From positions 62,001 to 126,000 of the forward strand of contig NZ_MWWS01000005.1 of the NCBI RefSeq assembly GCF_002259585.1: DNA of 64,000 nt, written 5' to 3'. A model generated the notes under the pieces. The model made no database searches, had not been told where the DNA came from, and was given only the letters and a program-made list of their open reading frames with translations. The DNA is from Bombiscardovia coagulans (GTDB lineage Bacteria > Actinomycetota > Actinomycetes > Actinomycetales > Bifidobacteriaceae). The translations under genes and the position numbers were made by a program. The stretch's first letter is position 1. Every line of letters begins with the position of its first letter. This document shows positions 1 to 7,512 of the stretch, piece after piece.

Positions 1-230
1 TCGAACAAGCTGGTGGTAATGGAGATATTCTGCGTGTCGAGCGGGAACAGCAAGAAACTGGCACTAAATTTGTGTTCCTCTTTAATCGCTGTGACCATGA
101 GATAGAATTAGACCTTGCAGGAGAACCTTTGGTAGCCTCACTAGCTGGGGTGGATGACGGGCATGCCCGGATTGATCCTAATGGTGTTATTGTCCTGAAA
201 GACGAGAAGGAAGCATCGGCTTCTCTATAA
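1..230 (+). CDS. C-terminal end of a GH42-type beta-galactosidase (partial)
   Basis: An open frame enters from the left edge (codons in frame with position 3) and stops with TAA at 228-230, giving about 75 residues. The segment reads as a small beta-sandwich: a strand with LFNRCDHEIEL, then a loop, then PNGVIVLKDE at the end. This pattern (a 'FLxNxxxxxxxxDL' strand followed by 'xPxGVxVL') is that of the C-terminal domain of GH42 beta-galactosidases, which hydrolyse terminal beta-galactosides in the cytoplasm. The downstream sugar-ABC ATPase fits a carbohydrate-uptake setting. Only the tail is visible, so the family call rests on the domain pattern. Another glycosidase with a similar C-terminal sandwich is possible. 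Confidence 0.6.
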   Translation, partial: EQAGGNGDILRVEREQQETGTKFVFLFNRCDHEIELDLAGEPLVASLAGVDDGHARIDPNGVIVLKDEKEASASL

Positions 231-234
231 AAGA

Positions 235-266
235 TTGGGGTTAGCGGTAAGTGCAAGGTGTATAAT
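235..266 (+). promoter_or_regulatory. Candidate promoter of the sugar ABC ATPase gene
   Basis: A perfect TATAAT lies at 261-266, directly preceded by TG. The best upstream match, TTGGGG at 235-240, has a long 20-bp spacer, so the -35 assignment is weak. It would give a 5' leader of about 150 nt before the ATG at 425. The sequence between holds no convincing terminator. Confidence 0.35.
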
Positions 267-424
267 AGTTTATGGCTCAAGGGTGAGTAATTACTCTTAA
301 CCATACAAATAAACAATTACCGCTTGACCTCACCATTGTTGGCTAGGTTTTGAGGCGGTATTACAGTGGAAATTCCTTCACTACGGATCGTTCGGCACGT
401 ACCTGCCGATGAAAGGATAATTCA

Positions 425-1552
425 ATGGCAGAAGTAGTATTCGACCATGTTAGTCGTATCTACCCAGGAAATGCTGACCCCTCGGTAGACGATCTCAGCT
501 TGGATATAAAAGATGGTGAATTTTTAGTTCTCGTCGGACCCTCTGGGTGCGGTAAGTCAACGACTTTACGCATGCTGGCTGGTCTCGAAGAGGTCAATAA
601 GGGACGCATCTCAATTGGTGGCAAAGATGTCACAACTATGCAGCCCAAAGATCGTGATATTGCAATGGTTTTCCAGAACTATGCCCTCTACCCACACATG
701 ACTGTGGCAGATAACATGGGTTTTGCGCTGAAAATTGCTGGAACTCCTAAAGATGAAATTCGTAAGCGGGTCGAGAAGGCAGCTGAGATTCTCGATCTTA
801 CCGAATTCCTAGACCGCAAGCCTAAGGCTCTCTCAGGCGGTCAACGTCAGCGTGTAGCTATGGGTCGCGCTATTGTCCGTCAACCCAAGGTCTTCCTGAT
901 GGATGAGCCTCTTTCGAATTTGGATGCTAAGCTCCGTGTCCAGACTCGTACCCAGATTGCTGCCTTGCAGCGTCAGCTCGGTGTTACTACCTTGTATGTG
1001 ACTCACGATCAGACCGAGGCTTTGACTATGGGCGATCGTATTGCCGTCATCAAGCTGGGTATTCTGCAACAGGTTGGAGCTCCAACAGAGCTGTATGATC
1101 ACCCAGACAATGTCTTTGTGGCTGGTTTCATTGGCTCACCATCAATGAATATCAATATCCATCCAGTCGTTGATGGTCAGGCCAAGATTGGTGAGGACAC
1201 CGTAAGTCTGCCTCGGGAAGCCGTAGATAAGCTTACTCCGGAGGACAATGGCCAGATTGTGGTCGGCTTCCGTCCTGAAGATGCCACATTAGCTGGAGCG
1301 GGTGATTCTGATGCCTTCTCCCTTGCGGTGGCAAATGTGGAAGATTTGGGATCTGACGGATACATTTACGGCAATATCATAACCGACAATAGCCCTGCTC
1401 AGAAGGCAACGGTTATGTCCGATCAGAATAAGTTAACAACTATTCGTGTCAATCCTCGTCAGCTACCGAAGGTGGGCGATGTAGTTAAAATCCACATCGA
1501 TCCAGCTAAGATGCATCTCTTTGCTCCATCAACTGAACTGCGTTTGAACTGA
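425..1552 (+). CDS. msmK: Sugar ABC transporter ATP-binding protein, MsmK/UgpC (MalK) family
   Basis: This 375-residue ATPase powers carbohydrate ABC importers at the inner face of the membrane. Visible motifs are Walker A GPSGCGKST (38-46), the Q-loop region VFQNYALYP (82-90), the ABC signature LSGGQRQ (136-142), Walker B VFLMDEP (156-162), the D-loop SNLDA and the switch histidine in YVTHDQT (about 194). After residue 235 comes a TOBE/OB-like regulatory domain, as in MalK-type ATPases. Length is normal for the family. The start is supported by GAAAGGA about 8 nt upstream. No permease or binding-protein genes adjoin it, which is typical of a shared MsmK/MsiK ATPase serving several dispersed sugar importers (established for the family; inferred here). 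It ends in a strong hairpin terminator. Confidence 0.93.
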   Translation: MAEVVFDHVSRIYPGNADPSVDDLSLDIKDGEFLVLVGPSGCGKSTTLRMLAGLEEVNKGRISIGGKDVTTMQPKDRDIAMVFQNYALYPHMTVADNMGFALKIAGTPKDEIRKRVEKAAEILDLTEFLDRKPKALSGGQRQRVAMGRAIVRQPKVFLMDEPLSNLDAKLRVQTRTQIAALQRQLGVTTLYVTHDQTEALTMGDRIAVIKLGILQQVGAPTELYDHPDNVFVAGFIGSPSMNINIHPVVDGQAKIGEDTVSLPREAVDKLTPEDNGQIVVGFRPEDATLAGAGDSDAFSLAVANVEDLGSDGYIYGNIITDNSPAQKATVMSDQNKLTTIRVNPRQLPKVGDVVKIHIDPAKMHLFAPSTELRLN

Positions 1553-1630
1553 TGAGTAACAATCGTCTGAGATTGTAGGCTTGTGGGCCTATGAGATTGG
1601 GCGAATAGCAGGCGTTTTACTGTCTGTTTT

Positions 1631-1664
1631 TGTGGCCCTGTGTTTGACGCACGGGGCCACATTT
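1631..1664 (+). terminator. Rho-independent terminator of the ABC ATPase gene
   Basis: A 12-bp stem (1631-1642 with 1650-1661, one G-T pair) encloses a 7-nt loop and is followed by ATTTGT, with TTTTT just upstream. Because it ends the ATPase transcript, in-frame GTG/ATG codons at 1640 and 1667 are unlikely starts for the next gene. Confidence 0.8.
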
Positions 1665-1717
1665 GTATGAAGACAACTGTGGTCCAATATAGGCGGGTTC
1701 AGGTTAGATTGGGGACT

Positions 1718-3250
1718 ATGAACGAGGCGAATGCGTCAGTATTTTCAACGGGTGGAGAGCGGCTAGGTCAAAGGCATTCTTCGGATTTAGATCCACGGGC
1801 CCTACAAGCTACTTCAGTTAATGCACCAGCGAGCTCTTCCGATGGACATACCCCAGATGCTTTGAGGATTACAGCTGCTAGTTCAAATCCTAAAATGTTC
1901 ACGCTGCCATGGGAAAAGCCGCTAGCAACTTGGCCCCGTGACCTCTTGGCAAACCTACCTCGAGGTATTTCGCGGCACGTGGTTCGTTTTGTACATGTGG
2001 GCAATGAAGTGTATGCCATGAAAGAAATCACGCAACAGGTGGCAGAGCGTGAATACGAACTTTTACGCAAGCTGCAAAAGTTAAACCTGCCAACTGTGCA
2101 GCCGATCGCAGTGGTTACTGGTCGTCATGATGCCAAAGGGCAGCCATTGGAAGCCATTTTAGTTACCAAACATCTCAAATTCTCTCTGCCTTACCGTGCT
2201 CTTTTTGCTCGCAACCTGCGCCCAGATACTGCTGAAAGGCTTATTGACGCTCTAGCAGTACTGCTGGTTCGCATACACCTCGGCGGCTTTTACTGGGGTG
2301 ATGTCTCCCTATCCAACGTGCTCTTTTTGCGTGATGCTGACTCTTTTGCGGCTTTCCTTGTCGATGCTGAGACCGGTGCTCTTTATCCGACGCTTACTGA
2401 TGGCCAGCGTGAATACGATATTGACTTAGCGCGAACCAATATTATTGGTGAATTGATGGATCTGAATTCAGGCAATCTGCTCTCTTCTGATGTGGACGAG
2501 GTAGCAGTAGGTAATAGGTTGGCTGACCGCTACCAATCCCTGTGGTCGGCTCTCACCGACACTGAGTCATTCAGTCCCGACGAAATGTGGAAGATTGAAC
2601 AGCGTGTGAATAATCTCAACGATCTAGGCTTTTACGTTGATGAGCTGGAGATGAAGACTGATGAGGATGGCAAGCAGGTTCTTGTCCGTCCAAGAGTGGT
2701 GGATGCTGGCTATGCATCCCGTAAACTGCTCAGGCTTACCGGCTTAGACGTACAGGAGAACCAAGCTCGACGTCTGCTTAATGATTTAGATGTATATCGG
2801 ACTTCCACTTGGCGGCAGGGGGAAGACTTGGAGATTGTGGCTACTGACTGGATGCGTGAGGTTTTTGAACCCACGGTTCACATGATTCCTGTCGAGTATC
2901 GCAGTCAAATCCAACCAGCTCAGTTCTTCCATGAGGTCCTCACCCGGCGGTGGCTTTTGGCAGAACAAGCGGGGCATGATGTGCCTATGGCTGAAGCTGT
3001 GCACCACTATATTGAGGAGTCTCTGCCTGAATACAAGATTTCAACTGACGATATGAACCTGATCAATGATGAGGCTGATGCAGTTGTGGTGGATGACGAT
3101 AGGAAGTGGAGCGATGCGGCTCAAAGCAGAGGGCGAACGAGTATCGCTCAGCAGGATCGGGATAAGCATGAACGCGACGATTCTGCTGACTCTGACGATG
3201 TTGATGAACTTTACCGTGATGGTCAAGATGATTCTGTTTGGGCCAGTTAA
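1718..3250 (+). CDS. DUF4032 protein with kinase-like N-terminal domain
   Basis: A 510-residue soluble protein. After a variable, low-complexity stretch of about 60 residues comes an atypical protein-kinase/LPS-kinase (Kdo/WaaP-like) fold: a lysine strand VYAMKEI, a catalytic-loop-like FYWGDVSLSNVLF (D and N kept, the usual H replaced by W) and FLVDAETG in the place of DFG. The middle and C-terminal part matches the actinobacterial DUF4032 layout, and the last 60 residues are acidic and disordered. Substrate and activity are unknown. The open frame extends upstream to 1640, but that codon lies inside the preceding terminator; ATG 1718 is preferred, although its ribosome site (GGGGA) is weak. 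It converges on rlmB. Confidence 0.75.
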   Translation: MNEANASVFSTGGERLGQRHSSDLDPRALQATSVNAPASSSDGHTPDALRITAASSNPKMFTLPWEKPLATWPRDLLANLPRGISRHVVRFVHVGNEVYAMKEITQQVAEREYELLRKLQKLNLPTVQPIAVVTGRHDAKGQPLEAILVTKHLKFSLPYRALFARNLRPDTAERLIDALAVLLVRIHLGGFYWGDVSLSNVLFLRDADSFAAFLVDAETGALYPTLTDGQREYDIDLARTNIIGELMDLNSGNLLSSDVDEVAVGNRLADRYQSLWSALTDTESFSPDEMWKIEQRVNNLNDLGFYVDELEMKTDEDGKQVLVRPRVVDAGYASRKLLRLTGLDVQENQARRLLNDLDVYRTSTWRQGEDLEIVATDWMREVFEPTVHMIPVEYRSQIQPAQFFHEVLTRRWLLAEQAGHDVPMAEAVHHYIEESLPEYKISTDDMNLINDEADAVVVDDDRKWSDAAQSRGRTSIAQQDRDKHERDDSADSDDVDELYRDGQDDSVWAS

Positions 3251-3272
3251 TCCAAATCTGAATATATACCTT

Positions 3273-3317
3273 GAAGGGTCTAGCAGGTAGTTCCAACCCT
3301 GTCCTGCTAGACCCTTC
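3273..3317. terminator. Bidirectional hairpin between convergent DUF4032 gene and rlmB
   Basis: A perfect 15-bp inverted repeat (3273-3287 with 3303-3317) with a 15-nt loop sits between two convergent stop codons (3250 and 3347). T-runs on either side are poor, but stem strength and position make it the probable shared terminator. Confidence 0.7.
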
Positions 3318-3346
3318 GTTACCAAGCCCGGAAGTTGCCTCAGCGA

Positions 3347-4345
3347 TTAAGCTGCTTTATTGCTTAAACTGGCCTTCCGACGGGCATTTGCAACCGCATA
3401 GAGGGAAATACCAGCAGCTACAGAAGCGTTGAGTGATTCAACTGTATTTGCAATGGGAATACTGGCTATTGTGTCACAGGCTTCTCTAACCAGTCTGCTC
3501 AACCCTTTGCCTTCGGAGCCGAGTACGACCACTAGTGGGTCCAGCTCAAATCCGGTTTCACCAACCATAACCTTGCCATCGCCATCTAAACCGACAGCAT
3601 AGTAGCCTCGCTCGCGCAGTCCCTGTATGGCTTTTGTCAGATTGACAACTCGTGCTACAGGCAGGTGGGCAGCTGCTCCGGCAGAGACCTTCCAAGCAGC
3701 GGCAGTGACTGAAGCAGATCGTCGTTCAGGCAGAATGACACCAGCAGCGCCGAATGCTGCCGCTGAACGGATAACAGCTCCTAGGTTCTGCGGATCGGTG
3801 ACACCGTCTAAAGCAATAAACAGAGGGCGTGCCTTGACGCTTGTGGGTCCGCCTACATTAGCTAAGGCTGCCGCACGTCGTTCAGCAGTCTCTGCCAGTT
3901 TTGCCAAGGACGAGTATTCATAAGGTTGTACCTTGAGTACGACACCTTGATGATTGCTGGAATGAGCTATGTGGTTGAGTTCTAAGCGGTCAGCCTCTAA
4001 GATGTTCAGACCTTCTTGCCCAGCGAGTTTGATAATTTCTCGTGTGCGGTCATCGTGTTCAATGCGAGTACCGATATAGAGTTGGCTGGAAGGTACGCCT
4101 ACACGTAAAGCCTCAAGAACTGCATTGCGTCCCAGCACTAAATCGCTCGGGTCGCTTGAAAAACGATCAGCCCTGCGCCTGGCTGCGAGTCTGGGGTCGG
4201 CAGCCTGCCGCTTTAAGTTTTCTTGCTTAGCTTTATATGCCTTGTGATACACCCGGTCTTCTGCCTTTGGTGTCGGCCCTTTGCCGCGTAGTTTTCCCCG
4301 GTGTTTGCCGCCCGAACCTTTAGTAGGGCCTTTCTTTTTTGCCAT
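3347..4345 (-). CDS. rlmB: 23S rRNA (guanosine-2'-O)-methyltransferase, TrmH/SpoU family
   Basis: A 332-residue RNA 2'-O-ribose methyltransferase expected to modify G2251 of 23S rRNA using S-adenosylmethionine. The first 70 residues are Lys/Arg/Gly-rich and probably disordered. The substrate-binding domain opens with LVLGRNAVLEAL. The SPOUT domain shows motif 1 DPQNLGAVIRSAAAFG, motif 2 VVLGSEGKGLSRL and motif 3 SLNASVAAGISLY, which form the trefoil knot and SAM site. In actinobacteria this gene often follows cysS; here it is isolated. It lies 30 bp downstream of the EPS chain-length gene on the same strand, so read-through from that gene is possible. The basic N-terminal extension is common in actinobacterial RlmB. 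Confidence 0.92.
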   Translation of the reverse strand: MAKKKGPTKGSGGKHRGKLRGKGPTPKAEDRVYHKAYKAKQENLKRQAADPRLAARRRADRFSSDPSDLVLGRNAVLEALRVGVPSSQLYIGTRIEHDDRTREIIKLAGQEGLNILEADRLELNHIAHSSNHQGVVLKVQPYEYSSLAKLAETAERRAAALANVGGPTSVKARPLFIALDGVTDPQNLGAVIRSAAAFGAAGVILPERRSASVTAAAWKVSAGAAAHLPVARVVNLTKAIQGLRERGYYAVGLDGDGKVMVGETGFELDPLVVVLGSEGKGLSRLVREACDTIASIPIANTVESLNASVAAGISLYAVANARRKASLSNKAA

Positions 4346-4375
4346 AGTCTCTATCTTACGGGCAGGTCGGAACCG

Positions 4376-6316
4376 CTAGTTATTTTCTGTAGTCGTGGAC
4401 TGGTTATTGTTATTCGGTTTAGCTTGCTGAACGTCTTCGACTGGTTCGTCGGTTTGATGAGACTCAGTGGTTACGAGCGCTTTACCCGGCCGCCCTGGTT
4501 TTTCTGGCTCGTTCTGCTTATCTTGCTCAATGGGTTTTCCTGACTTGTTGGTTTCCTCTACTACAGTCTCTTCCTCGGGTTTATCTGACTGCTCAACTTG
4601 ATCGGGGTCAACAGTAAAGACGGTTGTCTCTTGCTTGATGCCTTGGTTAGGTTTGCTGCTTTCAACGATGTGGTCAGAGCTTAAGGATTCGCTCTTCTCA
4701 TCGGTGTTATCTGGCTCAATAGAACTGGTAGTGCTCAGAGTTTGAAGAGGTTCTTCGGGCGAAACGATTTCAGATACCTCGATCGTTTCATTATTCTCTA
4801 AGGGGTTACTGAGATTCCCGGGCTGGTGCGTATCAACGGTTTCTACGATTAAGACGTCAGGATCGAGGTTGTTGGTCGGTATGTTGTAAGTCGGTTCATT
4901 AGGCTGATTCAGGGTGCGTCTTTGGACAGGTTCAAGGTGTTCATCAGTCGTGACAGTATTAGCTAAAACTCCCTCTCTGCTGTGGCTGGGGAGTTTTTTC
5001 TTTTTGCTCGATGGCTGGCGAGAAAATTGGGAAAAAATGAAACCTATGATTGGTGTTCCAGTAGTCTGAATTTCTGCTGTGGCTGCAATCAAATCTTTTT
5101 TATGGGTGTTTGTGTCCGTTATGAGGATGTACCCATCAGCAAAATTACCTAAGAGCAGGGTGTTCTTGTCTTGGGCTGGAGTCGGGCTGTAGAAGATTAC
5201 ATAATCGTAATCAAACTTAATAATTTTCAGTATTTCTTGCAGGCGTATGGAATTGGTGGCAATCTCAGAAGCATGCAGAGATCTGCCTGCGGTGAGGATT
5301 GAAAGATACTCAATTTTTGTGGGGTGAATTGCCTCTGCAATATTGGCTTGGTTATTTAAGAGTTCACTAAAGCCAACTTGGTTCATGAGGTTAAGGCGGT
5401 AGTGTAACTGCGGGTGCTTTAGGTCCGTGTCTACGAGGAGCACTCGCATTTTTTCGGACGCAATCGCGGTTGCAATATTAATGGCAACAGTGGCGGCGTC
5501 TTCAGATTGTTGAAGGGGGCAAACCACGAGCGTGCGCCCACTGACGCTGAAGGAGTTGGTCATGTGGGTGAGGGACGTGATATTAGCTTTGATGTATTGA
5601 TAGTTCTCTCTGCTAGCCGGGTCTATTCCTAGTCTACGCTGAGCACTATTCCTGGTGTTAGCAATTGAAAGTTCTCCTAAGAGTGGGGCCGCAATGAGTT
5701 CTTTGACTTCTTCAGCATCTGTTACTTTTCTGGAAGACTGCTGCGTCAAGTAGAGGGCAAAGATTGAAGCTGCGAAACCAAGGCCTATTGCCACAATGAT
5801 GTACACATATATGCTAGGTGTGCTCGGTTTTGTTGGGGCTATAGCCTTTTGAACAAGCGTCAATTGGGTTGGTAGTTGGTCTGTGGAGCTTTGCGGGCCC
5901 TGGGGATTCTCTACGAAATGCTCAGCTAGGGTATTTGCAATATCTGCTGCTTGCTGCCCGCTGCCTGCATTGACAGTTATGTTGAGTAAAAGGGTCCCAT
6001 CTGGATTATTGAGGGTAACCATGCTGGCTAATTGTGTAGCGTCCATGGGAAGGCTGAGTTCTTCGATAACTGGTTCTAAAACAACTTCTGTCTTAGCTAG
6101 TTGAGGGTAGTTTTTTAATTGGGCTTGAACGTAGGACATTCCAGAAGCAGCATCACTGGGAGAGGAAGCGTTGATACCTCCACCATATGAAGCTAGTAGC
6201 TTTGCTGTAGCCGTGTATTTGCTTGGACGGGTAAATCCGTACCCAAGTACCAGCAGAAATGTTAACGTAAAAGTTATGAGAGCTACGATCACTTTCTTGA
6301 GGATCGTATGGCGCAT
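4376..6316 (-). CDS. Wzz-type EPS chain-length protein fused to a degenerate BY-kinase domain
   Basis: A 646-residue membrane protein. TM1 is at about 8-27, a Wzz periplasmic domain follows, TM2 is at about 169-190, then a cytoplasmic domain in the position of bacterial tyrosine kinases (BY-kinases), which normally control EPS polymerisation by autophosphorylating a C-terminal Tyr cluster. The kinase motifs are eroded. The Walker A position reads CPLQQSEDAAT (266-276) instead of GEGKSTT, so the P-loop lysine is absent. Walker A' is fairly preserved (LLVDTDLK, 293-300), but Walker B reads VIFYSP (373-378) without its acidic residue. The tail of about 200 residues is rich in E, P, T, N and Q and holds a single Tyr, so no Tyr cluster is present. 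It is probably a catalytically dead scaffold (inference). Start: ATG after a GGGGGA ribosome site. Confidence 0.85.
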   Translation of the reverse strand: MRHTILKKVIVALITFTLTFLLVLGYGFTRPSKYTATAKLLASYGGGINASSPSDAASGMSYVQAQLKNYPQLAKTEVVLEPVIEELSLPMDATQLASMVTLNNPDGTLLLNITVNAGSGQQAADIANTLAEHFVENPQGPQSSTDQLPTQLTLVQKAIAPTKPSTPSIYVYIIVAIGLGFAASIFALYLTQQSSRKVTDAEEVKELIAAPLLGELSIANTRNSAQRRLGIDPASRENYQYIKANITSLTHMTNSFSVSGRTLVVCPLQQSEDAATVAINIATAIASEKMRVLLVDTDLKHPQLHYRLNLMNQVGFSELLNNQANIAEAIHPTKIEYLSILTAGRSLHASEIATNSIRLQEILKIIKFDYDYVIFYSPTPAQDKNTLLLGNFADGYILITDTNTHKKDLIAATAEIQTTGTPIIGFIFSQFSRQPSSKKKKLPSHSREGVLANTVTTDEHLEPVQRRTLNQPNEPTYNIPTNNLDPDVLIVETVDTHQPGNLSNPLENNETIEVSEIVSPEEPLQTLSTTSSIEPDNTDEKSESLSSDHIVESSKPNQGIKQETTVFTVDPDQVEQSDKPEEETVVEETNKSGKPIEQDKQNEPEKPGRPGKALVTTESHQTDEPVEDVQQAKPNNNNQSTTTENN

Positions 6317-6332
6317 GGTATTCCCCCACGGT

Positions 6333-6424
6333 AGTTCAACATTAGTTCACTTAAGTTCACCAATCTTTTACAGTGTAGCAATACAGCTAAAAAAATATGC
6401 GACACAAAACGACAGCCTTGTCAA
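6333..6424 (-). promoter_or_regulatory. Candidate wzz promoter with three helically phased AGTTCA repeats
   Basis: On the minus strand a perfect -35 TTGACA (6424-6419) is followed 19 bp on by CATATT (6399-6394), a weak -10. Between this and the wzz start are three direct repeats, AGTTCA on the plus strand at 6333-6338, 6344-6349 and 6354-6359. They are spaced 11 and 10 bp apart, one helical turn each, as expected for a protein binding cooperatively on one face of the DNA. The regulator is unknown. Confidence 0.45.
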
Positions 6425-6445
6425 AATGCGACCTTTTCGGTGCGC

Positions 6446-7195
6446 TCATCGACTTTCGACCTCGAGCTGGTCCAACTGGCTCGTGTCAGGAAACTCCTGC
6501 CAGTCAACCGCTTGCTCGCCCTGTGCAGCAGGAGTGACTGCTATATGGGTCATGGAAGATGCTTGTGAGGCCCCGTGCCAGTGGCGAACGTGAGCAGGGC
6601 AGAAGACGACGTCACCCGGCCGTAATTCTCGCGCTTGCTGCCCATCTTCCTGCTCCCAGCCTTTACCGGCTGTCACGATGAGAAGCTGCCCATGTGGGTG
6701 GGTATGCCAGCGGTTAACGCAGCCAGGTGCAAAGGTCACATTACCCGCTGAACATTCTGCTTCAGGTTCAGTCAACATCTGCAACCAAGCGTGACCGGTG
6801 AAATTAGGCCCGTCTGCCGGCTCGCCCAGCGGATAGGGCCCGTGTTCTGGCGTTGTATCACTGGGTGCAGCAGCGTCTTCGCCGTAGATCTCTTGAGCGA
6901 GACCAAAAGCAGACCAGGCTTTTGGCCAACCGGCATAAAATGCCAGGTGGGTAATCATTTCGACCACTTCCGTTTTGGTGACGCCATTACGCTGAGCAAT
7001 TGCTAAGTGGCTTTGTAGTTGAGGGAAGAGCCCCATAGCCATGAGGGCAGCACAGGTAATCATTGATCGGTCGTGAGCCGACAGCTTGTTCTCGCGAGAC
7101 CAGACTTCGCCAAAGAGGACGTCATCATTTAAATGGGCAAATTCGGGAGCAAAGTCCCCCAGTTGATCGTGTCCAGCTGTTTGCTTCATTGCCAT
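6446..7195 (-). CDS. Carboxymuconolactone decarboxylase-like / cupin fusion protein
   Basis: A 249-residue two-domain protein. Residues about 18-95 form an AhpD/CMD-like helical domain (RSMITCAALMAMG ... HLAFYAGWPKAW). No CxxC redox pair is visible, so peroxidase activity is not indicated. Residues about 145-235 form a cupin with a metal site pattern RWHTHPHGQ plus HWHG. CMD-cupin fusions are widespread, poorly characterised enzymes or detoxification proteins, often annotated as carboxymuconolactone decarboxylases or (R)-mandelonitrile-lyase-like. The ribosome site GGGAGA precedes ATG 7195; ATG 7189 is an alternative. It sits between two EPS genes on the same strand but has no obvious link to polysaccharide synthesis. 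Confidence 0.8.
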   Translation of the reverse strand: MAMKQTAGHDQLGDFAPEFAHLNDDVLFGEVWSRENKLSAHDRSMITCAALMAMGLFPQLQSHLAIAQRNGVTKTEVVEMITHLAFYAGWPKAWSAFGLAQEIYGEDAAAPSDTTPEHGPYPLGEPADGPNFTGHAWLQMLTEPEAECSAGNVTFAPGCVNRWHTHPHGQLLIVTAGKGWEQEDGQQARELRPGDVVFCPAHVRHWHGASQASSMTHIAVTPAAQGEQAVDWQEFPDTSQLDQLEVESR

Positions 7196-7512
7196 TGTTT
7201 CTCCCTAAAATAATACGTTCTTTGTTTGGATTCAGTAGTGCCGTTTGTTTTTGTTCGCTGATGTGAGGTGACTTCCCTGTACTCACAACCCGAATGGTAA
7301 TTCACTGATACACACTGCGGCAATTAGACGTAGACTAAAAGCCGACAATTCCTATAGAAGTTCAAAACTGACTGAAAGTCAAGTTTTGTTCACACTCGAT
7401 TATGCCCTCTTACACAAGCGAAGTTGTCAATAAAGCCTGAATTGGGATCAGTCTACTGAGAAAATACTGGCGCTGTCAGACGTCGATGCTGGGCGCTGTA
7501 GCAGTGCTGAGC
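7196..7512 (-). other. Intergenic region with an imperfect inverted repeat and a possible promoter
   Basis: No gene seen. An imperfect inverted repeat (7363-7373 with 7377-7388, one bulge) may terminate the glycosylphosphotransferase transcript. The same DNA carries TTGACT and, 20 bp later, TATAGG on the minus strand. Such a long spacer resembles MerR-type promoters, so the repeat could instead be an operator for the CMD-cupin gene. The two readings cannot be separated by eye. Confidence 0.35.

Noticed and set aside
1640-1717. Upstream extension of the DUF4032 gene from an in-frame GTG at 1640
   Set aside because: This codon is inside the hairpin terminator of the preceding gene; ATG 1718 lies beyond it.
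3041-3325. Overlapping open frames on both strands at the end of the DUF4032 gene
   Set aside because: They mirror the acidic C-terminal coding sequence and the terminator, with no independent support.
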